A stretch of 64,000 bases of DNA from Hyphomonas polymorpha PS728 (lineage in GTDB: Bacteria > Pseudomonadota > Alphaproteobacteria > Caulobacterales > Hyphomonadaceae). Where the stretch lies: positions 62,001 to 126,000 of the forward strand of contig NZ_ARYM01000001.1 in assembly GCF_000685315.1 (NCBI RefSeq). The letters are read 5' to 3'. Below are positions 55,171-64,000 of this stretch, one piece after another; position 1 is the stretch's first letter, and every line of letters begins with the position of its first letter. Position numbers and translations under genes: made by a program. The notes under the pieces were generated by a model that was not told the origin of the DNA, searched no databases, and saw only the letters and a list, made by a program, of their open reading frames with translations.

Positions 55171-55252
55171 TTCTGTTAATTCCGGGGACTAGCCTGGCTG
55201 CAGGAAGCTGTCAGAGGGCGTGCCAACACTTTCCGTTCGCGTAAGCGGAAAA

Positions 55253-55268
55253 TTGACGTTGACGTACG
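55253..55268. promoter_or_regulatory. ACGT-type palindrome before merR (LiuR-like operator)
   Basis: TTGACGTTGACGTACG resembles the palindromic ACGT..ACGT operators known for LiuR-type MerR regulators, and closely matches the site at 57770-57785. The TTGACG at 55259-55264 can double as a -35, with TAGTCT 16 nt further as -10. Confidence 0.5.
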
Positions 55269-55337
55269 CGGAAAGCTGGATAGTCTGCGCTGACTAATAA
55301 TAAGAACAATAAAAATTGCACTTCAAGGGAGACAGCC

Positions 55338-55817
55338 ATGCACAAGCCAACTTCATCCATTTCTGCTGCAGAATCACGTACTTACACGATCTCCGAACTC
55401 GCCCGCGAGTTTGGCGTTACGCCCCGCGCCCTGCGCTTCTATGAAGACAAGGACATGCTGCATCCGGCCCGCGACGGCATGATGCGCCTTTATTCCAACC
55501 GCGACCGCGCGCGCCTCACCATCATCGTCCGCCTGAAGCGTCTTGGCCTGCCGCTGGCCGACATTCGTGAAATTCTCGACCTCTATGCGCTGAATGACGG
55601 CAAACGTGCCCAGACGCGCATGATGCTGGAGAAATTCCGCAAGCAGGCCCGCGAACTGGAAGTCCAGCGCCAGGATATCGATACCGCCCTGACTGAACTT
55701 TATAAGGGCATCGACTGGCTGCAGGGCATCGTCGAAAATCCTGGCCCGTCGGAAGAGACCAAGCGCCAGGCAGCCGCTTATGAACAGGTTGCCCGCAAGC
55801 AGCTCGACGAAGTCTGA
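55338..55817 (+). CDS. MerR-family regulator, LiuR-like
   Basis: The 159-residue product has an N-terminal MerR winged helix (YTISELAREFGVTPRALRFYEDKDML), the RLYSNRDRARLTIIVRLKRLG stretch, and a C-terminal dimerisation coiled coil. There is no metal-binding cysteine set. It stands directly before beta-oxidation genes, as LiuR-type regulators of acyl-CoA and branched-chain catabolism do. An ACGT-type palindrome in its leader and another before the second acyl-CoA dehydrogenase are its likely sites. GGGAG lies about nine bases before the ATG. Confidence 0.85.
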   Translation: MHKPTSSISAAESRTYTISELAREFGVTPRALRFYEDKDMLHPARDGMMRLYSNRDRARLTIIVRLKRLGLPLADIREILDLYALNDGKRAQTRMMLEKFRKQARELEVQRQDIDTALTELYKGIDWLQGIVENPGPSEETKRQAAAYEQVARKQLDEV

Positions 55818-55848
55818 TTGACCGTTACTGACATTTTTGAAGATAATG

Positions 55849-55880
55849 AAGCGCGTTGGAATGACTTTTCCAACGCGCTT
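55849..55880. terminator. Inverted repeat after merR, terminator-like
   Basis: A perfect 13-bp stem (AAGCGCGTTGGAA at 55849-55861 with TTCCAACGCGCTT at 55868-55880) and a 6-nt loop. The T-tract is short, so it may only attenuate read-through from merR into the dehydrogenase gene. Confidence 0.6.
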
Positions 55881-55927
55881 TGGCATTGAAGGCGCCAAAC
55901 TTACTCATTCCAAGGAGTCGTCTGAAG

Positions 55928-57712
<1,785 letters not shown>

Positions 57713-57769
57713 CGCGGTATCCCTGACGTGGCGGCACGGCTGGAGAATCCGGGCCGCCACGCTTACATG

Positions 57770-57785
57770 CTGACGTGAACGTAAG
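57770..57785. promoter_or_regulatory. ACGT-type palindrome before the second acyl-CoA dehydrogenase
   Basis: CTGACGTGAACGTAAG (CTTACGTTCACGTCAG on the other strand) shares the TGACGT..ACGTA.G pattern with the site before merR. It lies 38 bp before the gene at 57823, so it may mark an internal promoter under the same regulator. Confidence 0.5.
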
Positions 57786-57822
57786 CGGCAACTTTACGCT
57801 ACGACAAGATGTGGAGATACCG

Positions 57823-58998
57823 ATGCATGAGAGCCCTCTGAACGTCCCCAAGGCTGCCTGGCGCCAGGATGAAGAGCTCGACATTTTCGCCGATGCTGTG
57901 GGCCAGTTCTTCGAGAAGGAATGCGCCCCGCATGTGCCCGCCTGGCGCAAGGCCGGTATCGTGCCGCGCGAGATCTGGAAGAAGGCCGGCGAGATGGGCC
58001 TGCTCGGCGCGTCGGTTCCGGAAGAATATGGCGGCGCAGGCGGGGACTTCCGCCATGAGGCCATCATCATTGAGCAGCAGCAATGGAAGGGCATCGACGG
58101 CTTTGGCATCACGCTGCACAATGCCATCATCGCCCCCTACATCACCGCCTATGGCACCGAAGAGCAGAAGCAGCGCTGGCTGCCGAAAATCTGCTCCGGC
58201 GACCTCGTCACCGCCATCGCGATGACCGAGCCGGGCGCAGGATCTGACCTTCAAGGCATGAAGACGACGGCGAAGCTGGACGGCGATCACTATGTCATCA
58301 ATGGCTCGAAGACCTTCATCTCAAACGGCCAGACAGCTGACCTGATTCTCCTCTGCGTGAAGACAGACCCGAGCAAGGGCGCCAAGGGCATCTCGATCAT
58401 CTGTGTCGAGACAGACGCGGTTGAAGGCGCAGGCGGCTTCCGCCGTGGCCGCAACCTCGACAAGGTGGGCCAGCACGCCGCCGACACCTCCGAGCTGTTC
58501 TTCGACGACGTGCGTGTGCCGGCCGCTCACCTGCTGGGCGGGGAAGAGGGTAAGGGCTTCATCCAGCTGATGCAGAAACTCCCGCAGGAGCGCCATATCA
58601 TCGGCCTTCAGGGCGTCGGCATGATCGAGCGCGCCATCCACGAGACCGTGAACTATGTCAAAGGCCGCAAGGCGTTTGGCCAGACGATCTTCGATTTCCA
58701 GAACACCCAGTTCAAGCTCGCTGAATGCAAGACCGAGGCAACTGTCGCAAAAGTGTTCGCTGATCACTGTACAGAGCTTCTCCTGAAGGAGGAGCTGGAT
58801 GCGTCCACGGCCTCGATGTCGAAATACTGGATCTCGGATCTTCAGTGCAAGATCATCGACGAATGCCTCCAGCTGCATGGCGGCTTTGGCTATATGGATG
58901 AATATCCCATCGCCCAGATGTATGCCGATGCCCGCGTCCAGCGCATCTATGGCGGCGCCAACGAAGTGATGAAAATGCTGATCGCGAGGACGCTCTGA
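57823..58998 (+). CDS. Acyl-CoA dehydrogenase, short form
   Basis: The 391-residue product is a standard-length acyl-CoA dehydrogenase. AIAMTEPGAGSDLQGMKTTA near residue 135 and NGSKTFISNG near 160 bind FAD and substrate. The LHGGFGYMDEYPIAQMYADA motif and IYGGANEVMKMLIAR near the end are also typical, the Glu in GGANEVM being the likely base. It resembles long-chain or isovaleryl-type enzymes, but chain length is unknown. ATG 57823 is used. Confidence 0.92.
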   Translation: MHESPLNVPKAAWRQDEELDIFADAVGQFFEKECAPHVPAWRKAGIVPREIWKKAGEMGLLGASVPEEYGGAGGDFRHEAIIIEQQQWKGIDGFGITLHNAIIAPYITAYGTEEQKQRWLPKICSGDLVTAIAMTEPGAGSDLQGMKTTAKLDGDHYVINGSKTFISNGQTADLILLCVKTDPSKGAKGISIICVETDAVEGAGGFRRGRNLDKVGQHAADTSELFFDDVRVPAAHLLGGEEGKGFIQLMQKLPQERHIIGLQGVGMIERAIHETVNYVKGRKAFGQTIFDFQNTQFKLAECKTEATVAKVFADHCTELLLKEELDASTASMSKYWISDLQCKIIDECLQLHGGFGYMDEYPIAQMYADARVQRIYGGANEVMKMLIARTL

Positions 58999-59004
58999 GG
59001 TATC

Positions 59005-59445
59005 ATGCCTGACCGGCACCTGCTCCGCGAAGTCTTCCCAAACCCCGCGCGCAGCTCGGTGTCCCTCGGCTTTGAGCTTGTTGAGCTGGACGCGAAGGCG
59101 ATGACCACGCGCGTCCGGTTCAATGGCAGCCCGGAATTCACAAATCCCGCCGGCTATATCCAGGGTGGTTATCTCGTGGCGATGATGGATGATGCCATCG
59201 GCATGCTGACGACCATCAAGGCCGGCACATCGAAATATCCTTCCACGGTGGATCTGCACACGCATTTCCTCCGCCCCGTCCGCGTTGGCCCCATCGAGGT
59301 GGCCGCGCGGCTTCGCAATGTCGGCCGGGCGATGGTGTTCGCCGAGGCCGACCTTTTCGACTCCCGCGGCAAGGAAGCCGCGAGAGCCACCGCTTCGCTT
59401 ACGCTCAACCCGGTGAAGGCACCGGCCGAAACCCCAAGATCCTGA
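59005..59445 (+). CDS. PaaI-family acyl-CoA thioesterase
   Basis: The 146-residue hotdog protein has the PaaI signature ([19 protein letters not shown], with Gln/Asn and Asp for catalysis, then [20 protein letters not shown]). It lies six bases after the dehydrogenase stop and 19 before the thiolase start, so it belongs to the beta-oxidation operon. A job in freeing CoA from stalled intermediates is likely but inferred. Confidence 0.87.
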   Translation: MPDRHLLREVFPNPARSSVSLGFELVELDAKAMTTRVRFNGSPEFTNPAGYIQGGYLVAMMDDAIGMLTTIKAGTSKYPSTVDLHTHFLRPVRVGPIEVAARLRNVGRAMVFAEADLFDSRGKEAARATASLTLNPVKAPAETPRS

Positions 59446-59464
59446 CTTCCAAAGGAGCCACCCC

Positions 59465-60670
59465 ATGCCCGAAGCCTATATCTACGACGCCGTGCGCACG
59501 CCCCGCGGCAAAGGCAAATCCTCCGGCGCGCTGCACGAGATCACCGCGCTCAGCCTCGGCACGCAGGTGCTGCAGGCCATCCGTGACCGGAACAATCTCG
59601 ACACCTCCAAGGTCGACGACGTCGTCTTCGGTTGCGTCTCGCCCGTGGGCGAGCAGGGCGGCGACATCGCGCGCATCGCGGTGCTGAATGCCGAGTATGC
59701 CGAAACCACGGCCGGGGTTCAGGTTGACCGTTTCTGCGCCTCCGGCCTGGAAGCTTGCAACATGGCCGCCTCGAAAGTCATGACCGGCGAGGCCGACATG
59801 GCCATCGGCGGGGGCGTGGAAAGCATGAGCCGCGTGCCCATGGGCGCGGCTGGCGGCGCCTGGTCCACCGACCCGCAGATTGCGCTCAAATCCTACTTCA
59901 CGCCCCAGGGTATCGGCGCCGATACGATTGCGACGAAGTATGGCTTCAGCCGCGATGACGTGGACGCCTTCGCGCTGGAAAGCCAGCGCCGCGCCGCGCA
60001 GGCCTGGAAGGAAGGCCGCTTTGGCAAGTCCATCGTTCCGGTGCGCGACCAGATGGGCGGCATCCGCCTTGCCCATGACGAGCATATGCGCCCTGACACC
60101 ACCATGCAGAGCCTCGCCGCGCTGGACCCATCCTTTGCGGGCATGGGCGCCATGGGCTTCGATGAAGTCATCAAGCAGCGCTATCCGGAGCTGGAAAAGA
60201 TCAATCACGTTCACCATGCCGGTAACTCCTCGGGCATCGTGGACGGCGCGTCTGCCGTTCTCTTCGGCTCGAAGGAAATGGGCGAGGCGATGGGCCTGAA
60301 ACCCCGCGCCCGCGTTCGCGCCATGGCCTCCATCGGTTCGGAGCCGGGCATCATGCTGACCGGCCCGACCTATGTGACGCAGAAGGTGCTGAAGAAAGCC
60401 GGCATGAATGTTGGCGACATCGACATCTATGAGCTCAACGAAGCTTTCGCATCCGTCGTCATGCTGATGATGAAGCTGCTCGACATTCCGCACGAGAAAA
60501 TGAACGTCAATGGCGGCGCCATCGCCATGGGCCACCCGCTGGGCGCCACCGGCGGCATGATCCTCGGAACGGTGCTCGATGAGCTTGAGCGCTCCGACAA
60601 GGAAACTGGCCTCATCACGCTCTGCGTCGGCGCCGGCATGGGCACCGCCACGATCATCGAGCGCGTCTAA
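59465..60670 (+). CDS. Acetyl-CoA acyltransferase (thiolase, FadA-like)
   Basis: Thiolase cleaves 3-ketoacyl-CoA in the last step of beta-oxidation. The 401-residue product has the nucleophile Cys91 in [14 protein letters not shown], His in [16 protein letters not shown] near residue 354, and the second Cys in [13 protein letters not shown] near 387. AAAGGAG lies close before the ATG. It pairs with the FadB-like gene that follows. Confidence 0.95.
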   Translation: MPEAYIYDAVRTPRGKGKSSGALHEITALSLGTQVLQAIRDRNNLDTSKVDDVVFGCVSPVGEQGGDIARIAVLNAEYAETTAGVQVDRFCASGLEACNMAASKVMTGEADMAIGGGVESMSRVPMGAAGGAWSTDPQIALKSYFTPQGIGADTIATKYGFSRDDVDAFALESQRRAAQAWKEGRFGKSIVPVRDQMGGIRLAHDEHMRPDTTMQSLAALDPSFAGMGAMGFDEVIKQRYPELEKINHVHHAGNSSGIVDGASAVLFGSKEMGEAMGLKPRARVRAMASIGSEPGIMLTGPTYVTQKVLKKAGMNVGDIDIYELNEAFASVVMLMMKLLDIPHEKMNVNGGAIAMGHPLGATGGMILGTVLDELERSDKETGLITLCVGAGMGTATIIERV

Positions 60671-60699
60671 TCACGATACGGAATATTGAGAACAAGATC

Positions 60700-62931
60700 A
60701 TGAAACTCGAGACATTCAAATTCGACATCGATGCCGATGGCATCGCTCACGCCATCTTCGACGTGCCCGGTCGCAGCATGAATACGCTGACCGGCAAGGC
60801 GGTGGCGGACATCATCGCCATTGCCAATGAGGTTGCGTCCAACGCGGACATCAAGGGCCTGGTCATTTCTTCCGGCAAGGAAACCGGCTTCTGCGCCGGG
60901 GCAGACCTTGGCGAGATGGGCGACCGCGCCGGCAGCGGCGGCGGCGAGAAGAAAAAGTCTGCCGACGAACTGAAGAAAGAACAGTTCGAAGCTGGCTTTG
61001 CCCTCAACGGCACGCTGCGCAAGCTGGAAACCTGCGGCAAGCCGGTGGCGGTTGCCCTCAACGGCCTGGCCCTTGGCGGCGGCCTCGAAGTGGCGCTCGC
61101 CTGCCATTACCGCGTTGCGGCCAGCGATAATCCGCGCATCCAGTTCGGCCTGCCCGAAGCCAAGATCGGCCTTCTGCCGGGCGCTGGCGGCACGCAGCGC
61201 CTGCCGCGCCTCGTCGGCGTGCAGGCCGCGCTTCCGCTGATCCTTCAGGGCGAAAGCTTCAATGCCGAGAAGGCCCATGCCATGGGCGTGGTTCAGGAGC
61301 TTGCTCCGGGAGCGGAGACTGTTGCCCGCGCCAAGGCCTGGGTGAAGGCTAACCCGAAGGCGAAAGCGCCTTGGGACGAAAAAGGCTTCAAGGTTCCCGG
61401 CGGCGTGCCGCACAAATCGCCTGGCGCTGGCCAGGTGGCCACCATGTCCAACATGATGCTGGCGGCGAAGACCTACGGGAACTACCCGGCCCAGAAGAAC
61501 ATCCTCTCCTGCATCTATGAAGGCATCCAGGTGCCGATCGATGCCGGCCTGCGGATCGAGACGCGCTACTTCATCAACACCCAGCAGCGCCCGGAAGCCA
61601 AGGCGATGATCCGCTCGCTGTTCCTCTCCACCCAGGCCCTGTCGAAAGGTGCAAACCGCCCTTCAGGCTTTGAGAAGGCAGAGATCAAGAAAGTCGGCAT
61701 CATCGGCGCTGGCCTGATGGGCGCTGGTATAGCTTACGAGCAGGCCCGCGCGGGCATCCGCACGGTGCTGGTCGATGTGAAGCAGGAAGCGGCTGACAAG
61801 GGCAAGCAATACTCCGTCCGCCTCGTGGAGAAGGATATCTCGCGCGGCAAGAGCACGAAGGAGAAGGGCGATGCGCTGCTCTCCCTCATCACGCCGACCA
61901 CGGACTATAAGCTTCTGGAAGACTGCGACCTGATCGTTGAAGCCGTTTATGAAGACATCGATCTGAAGCACAAGGTGCTCTCCGATGCGGAAGCCGCCCT
62001 TGGCGAGAACGCCATCGTTGGCTCCAACACCTCGACCCTGCCGATCACCCAGCTGTCCACGCCACTGAAGCGCAAGGACAAGTTCATCGGCATCCACTTC
62101 TTCTCGCCGGTCGAGCGGATGGGCCTGGTCGAGATCATCATGGGCAAGGAAACCAGCCAGGAAACCCTCGCCAAGACGATCGACTATGTGCTGAAGATCC
62201 GGAAGACGCCGATTGTCGTCAATGACAGCCGCGGCTTCTACACCTCGCGCTGCTTTGGCACCTACACCCAGGAAGGCCTGGAGATGCTGTCGGAAGGCAT
62301 CAAGCCGGCGATCATCGAAAACGTTGGCCGTCAGGCCGGCATGCCGATGGGCCCGCTGGAAGTGTCTGACTCTGTTGGCCTCGACACCGCCCTCAAGGTT
62401 GGTCGGGCAACCGCCAAGGCGACCGGCTTTGACTATAATGAAGCCCCGCTGGGTCGCATGATGGCCTGGATTGTCGAAGACAAGGGCCGCGTGGGCCGCA
62501 AGGCCGGCAAGGGCTTCTACGACTATAACGAGCAGGGCAAGCCCGACCGCATCTGGCCGGACCTCAATGAGCAGGTCGAAGTCAAGATCGATGAATGCCC
62601 GCCGGCGCTGAAGAAAGAGCTGACCAATCGCCTCCTGATCCGTCAGGCGATCGAAGTGGCCCGCTGCTTTGAGGAAGGCGTGATCCAGGACGCGCGTGAT
62701 GGCGACATCGGCTCGATCCTCGCTTGGGGCTTCGCGCCCTATACCGGCGGCTGCGTCAGCTACATGGATCTCATCTGGGGCGTGCCCGCTTTCGTCGCCG
62801 AGGCAGACCGCCTTGCCGACAAGTATGGCGAGCGGTTCCGCCCCGGCAAACTCCTGCGCGAAATGGCGGAGAAGGGCCAATCCTTCTACGACCGTTTCCC
62901 GCCGGCTGGAGAGAAGAAGGCGGCTGCGTAA
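60700..62931 (+). CDS. fadB: Bifunctional enoyl-CoA hydratase/3-hydroxyacyl-CoA dehydrogenase (FadB-like)
   Basis: The 743-residue product combines a crotonase domain (oxyanion motif [11 protein letters not shown] near residue 65, [16 protein letters not shown] with one catalytic Glu, [11 protein letters not shown] with the other) and a 3-hydroxyacyl-CoA dehydrogenase domain (NAD motif [10 protein letters not shown] near 336, FFSPVERM near 467). It carries out the second and third steps of beta-oxidation, with the thiolase as partner. It is the last gene of the run and is followed by a strong terminator. Confidence 0.95.
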   Translation: MKLETFKFDIDADGIAHAIFDVPGRSMNTLTGKAVADIIAIANEVASNADIKGLVISSGKETGFCAGADLGEMGDRAGSGGGEKKKSADELKKEQFEAGFALNGTLRKLETCGKPVAVALNGLALGGGLEVALACHYRVAASDNPRIQFGLPEAKIGLLPGAGGTQRLPRLVGVQAALPLILQGESFNAEKAHAMGVVQELAPGAETVARAKAWVKANPKAKAPWDEKGFKVPGGVPHKSPGAGQVATMSNMMLAAKTYGNYPAQKNILSCIYEGIQVPIDAGLRIETRYFINTQQRPEAKAMIRSLFLSTQALSKGANRPSGFEKAEIKKVGIIGAGLMGAGIAYEQARAGIRTVLVDVKQEAADKGKQYSVRLVEKDISRGKSTKEKGDALLSLITPTTDYKLLEDCDLIVEAVYEDIDLKHKVLSDAEAALGENAIVGSNTSTLPITQLSTPLKRKDKFIGIHFFSPVERMGLVEIIMGKETSQETLAKTIDYVLKIRKTPIVVNDSRGFYTSRCFGTYTQEGLEMLSEGIKPAIIENVGRQAGMPMGPLEVSDSVGLDTALKVGRATAKATGFDYNEAPLGRMMAWIVEDKGRVGRKAGKGFYDYNEQGKPDRIWPDLNEQVEVKIDECPPALKKELTNRLLIRQAIEVARCFEEGVIQDARDGDIGSILAWGFAPYTGGCVSYMDLIWGVPAFVAEADRLADKYGERFRPGKLLREMAEKGQSFYDRFPPAGEKKAAA

Positions 62932-62964
62932 AGCAGCCGCGACCTTTCGGTCGTCACAATGCAA

Positions 62965-62990
62965 AAGGCCGGAGCAACTGCTCCGGCCTT
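62965..62990. terminator. Bidirectional rho-independent terminator
   Basis: AAGGCCGGAGC (62965-62975) pairs with GCTCCGGCCTT (62980-62990), followed by a T-tract. It ends the fad operon and, read on the other strand, the RNase E gene. Confidence 0.88.
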
Positions 62991-63024
62991 TTTTGTTTTG
63001 TCCGTAACCTGATGGATCAGGTGA

Positions 63025-64000
63025 TTACTTTTTCCCGCGGTTCCACCAGCCGCTGCGTTTCGGGCCGGTGGGCTCGGCTGGGGCAGGGGCGGCCGGTGCC
63101 GGCGCAGGTTCCGGCTCAGCCGCTACAGGCGTGGCCTCGGCTTGCGCCATGGCAGGCTCCGGCTCCGGCGCGGCTTGCGGCGCGGGCGCTTCCACGGGGG
63201 CGGGCTCCACATGAACGGGTTCTGCTTCTGCAACAGGCTCCGGCGTTTCGGGCGCAGCTTCCACAGCAGGGGCGGCCTCTGCAGCGGGCGTTTCCTCCGG
63301 CGTAGACTTGCTGCCCCGACCACGGCGCGAGCGGGACCGGCCCGTGCGCGGCTCGTCAGCGGCGGGCGCAGGCGCGTCCTCCGCCTCAACCGTCTCACCT
63401 TGAGTCTCAGCCGCAACCGGCTCTTCGGCCGTTTCGGCTTCGACCTGCGGCGCTTCAACGGGCGCGGGCAGGCCAATCGCAGGTTCTTCTTCCGACAGCA
63501 TCACATCGGCGCTGACCGAGAGGCCATCGAGGAAAGCCCCGCCATCGGCAATGGCGGCAATCTCGCCGCCCTCGCCACGGCCTTCGCCCCCTCTGCGGCG
63601 GCGGCGGCCACCCCGGCGGCCCCGGCGGCGGCGCTTGCGCGCAGCATCGCTGTCGTCAGAGCCCGCCTCGGCAGTGCCAGCGGTCTCGTCACCGTCTTCG
63701 TCGTCATCGTCTTCGTCGCCGGTGTCCGCATCTGCCTCTGCATCGGCAGGGCGTTCGGCATCCACCACTTCCAGACCGGTTTCGCGGGTTTCCCCACGGC
63801 TGCGGCCACCCCGGCGGCGGCGCCGGCGGCGCCGGCCGCCCCCCTGTTTCTCGTCAGAGGCTTCGGAGCTGCGGGGCTCGCCCGCCTCGTCCTCATCGCC
63901 GGCTTCGTCATCGGCCTCGATCAGGTCTTCGTCCTCGATGTCCTCGTCATCCTCATCGCGGACAGACGGCGGCGTCGGCTTCATCAGCGAGCGCGGCGTC
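63025..64000 (-). CDS. rne: Probable RNase E, C-terminal part (gene continues beyond window)
   Basis: Only the end of the gene is visible. The 320 or so residues are disordered. They comprise an acidic block, two Arg-rich blocks (RRRRRRRRGGRSRG and RKRRRRGRRGGRRRRR), a Pro/Ala/Glu-rich stretch, and the ending PKRSGWWNRGKK. This matches the C-terminal scaffold of alphaproteobacterial RNase E, where Arg-rich blocks bind RNA and other parts bind degradosome partners. The frame is open to the window edge, so the ATG at 63984 is probably internal. The catalytic domain is not seen, so the call rests on composition and ending. Confidence 0.6.
   Translation of the reverse strand, partial: TPRSLMKPTPPSVRDEDDEDIEDEDLIEADDEAGDEDEAGEPRSSEASDEKQGGGRRRRRRRRGGRSRGETRETGLEVVDAERPADAEADADTGDEDDDDEDGDETAGTAEAGSDDSDAARKRRRRGRRGGRRRRRGGEGRGEGGEIAAIADGGAFLDGLSVSADVMLSEEEPAIGLPAPVEAPQVEAETAEEPVAAETQGETVEAEDAPAPAADEPRTGRSRSRRGRGSKSTPEETPAAEAAPAVEAAPETPEPVAEAEPVHVEPAPVEAPAPQAAPEPEPAMAQAEATPVAAEPEPAPAPAAPAPAEPTGPKRSGWWNRGKK

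Noticed and set aside
55880-55927. Upstream extension of the first acyl-CoA dehydrogenase
   Set aside because: Would begin at the last base of the hairpin stem and has no similarity. The ATG at 55928 fits the family start.

Overview
The window reads as chromosomal DNA from a GC-rich alphaproteobacterium, most likely of the Caulobacterales/Hyphomonadaceae type. The pointers are a PodJ-like polarity protein, two TTAA-N7-TTAA (CtrA-type) boxes, an alphaproteobacterial S24 repressor, the Lhr-type helicase/PdeM pair, a Zur-type Fur protein and a MerR-led fatty-acid oxidation locus. The genus is an inference. I found no rRNA, tRNA, CRISPR array, transposase or phage gene. Coding density is high and many neighbouring genes share 4-nt start/stop overlaps.

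Left part (1-16 kb): two unrecognised membrane proteins, an AsmA-like protein, a UvrD/PcrA helicase, then a 490-bp gap with a perfect CtrA-type box leading into the rod-shape operon mreB-mreC-mreD-mrdA(PBP2)-rodA. After this come a sodium:neurotransmitter-type symporter, an AraC regulator with a VOC protein and a START-like protein, and a proline iminopeptidase.

Middle (16-43 kb): mixed housekeeping and envelope genes. They include a lipoprotein, DUF423, hotdog thioesterases, GNAT, an ABC-F ATPase, a 2,4-dienoyl-CoA-reductase-like SDR, two MscS channels, a TspO-like protein, a trypsin-like lipoprotein and a class-C beta-lactamase-fold hydrolase. Next is an Lhr-family DNA-repair helicase whose reading frame contains two copies of a palindromic REP-like element. 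A two-gene cassette (saccharopine-dehydrogenase/DUF4166 protein plus DUF393 protein) sits between two copies of the end of that helicase gene. PdeM, a SulP transporter without a STAS domain, an S24 repressor with palindromes in front of it, a PLP decarboxylase, Zur, MarR and NlpC/P60 follow.

Right part (43-64 kb): a membrane-anchored cytochrome c, prephenate dehydratase, a LysR/DoxX/YHS group, a 31-residue lysine/alanine-rich peptide gene with its own ribosome-binding site and terminator, NudC, a beta-propeller lipoprotein, and a PodJ-like protein whose C-terminal peptidoglycan-binding domain is cut by a one-base frameshift. A MerR regulator then precedes a beta-oxidation run: two acyl-CoA dehydrogenases, a thioesterase, a thiolase and a FadB-like bifunctional enzyme. 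Two similar ACGT-type palindromes, one before the regulator and one inside the run, suggest LiuR-like control. The window ends in the disordered C-terminal part of a probable RNase E.

The strongest non-routine signals are the in-frame palindromic elements in the helicase gene, the duplicated helicase 3' end around the DUF4166/DUF393 cassette, the podJ frameshift, the small H1-like gene, and the candidate CtrA, LiuR-type and S24 operators.
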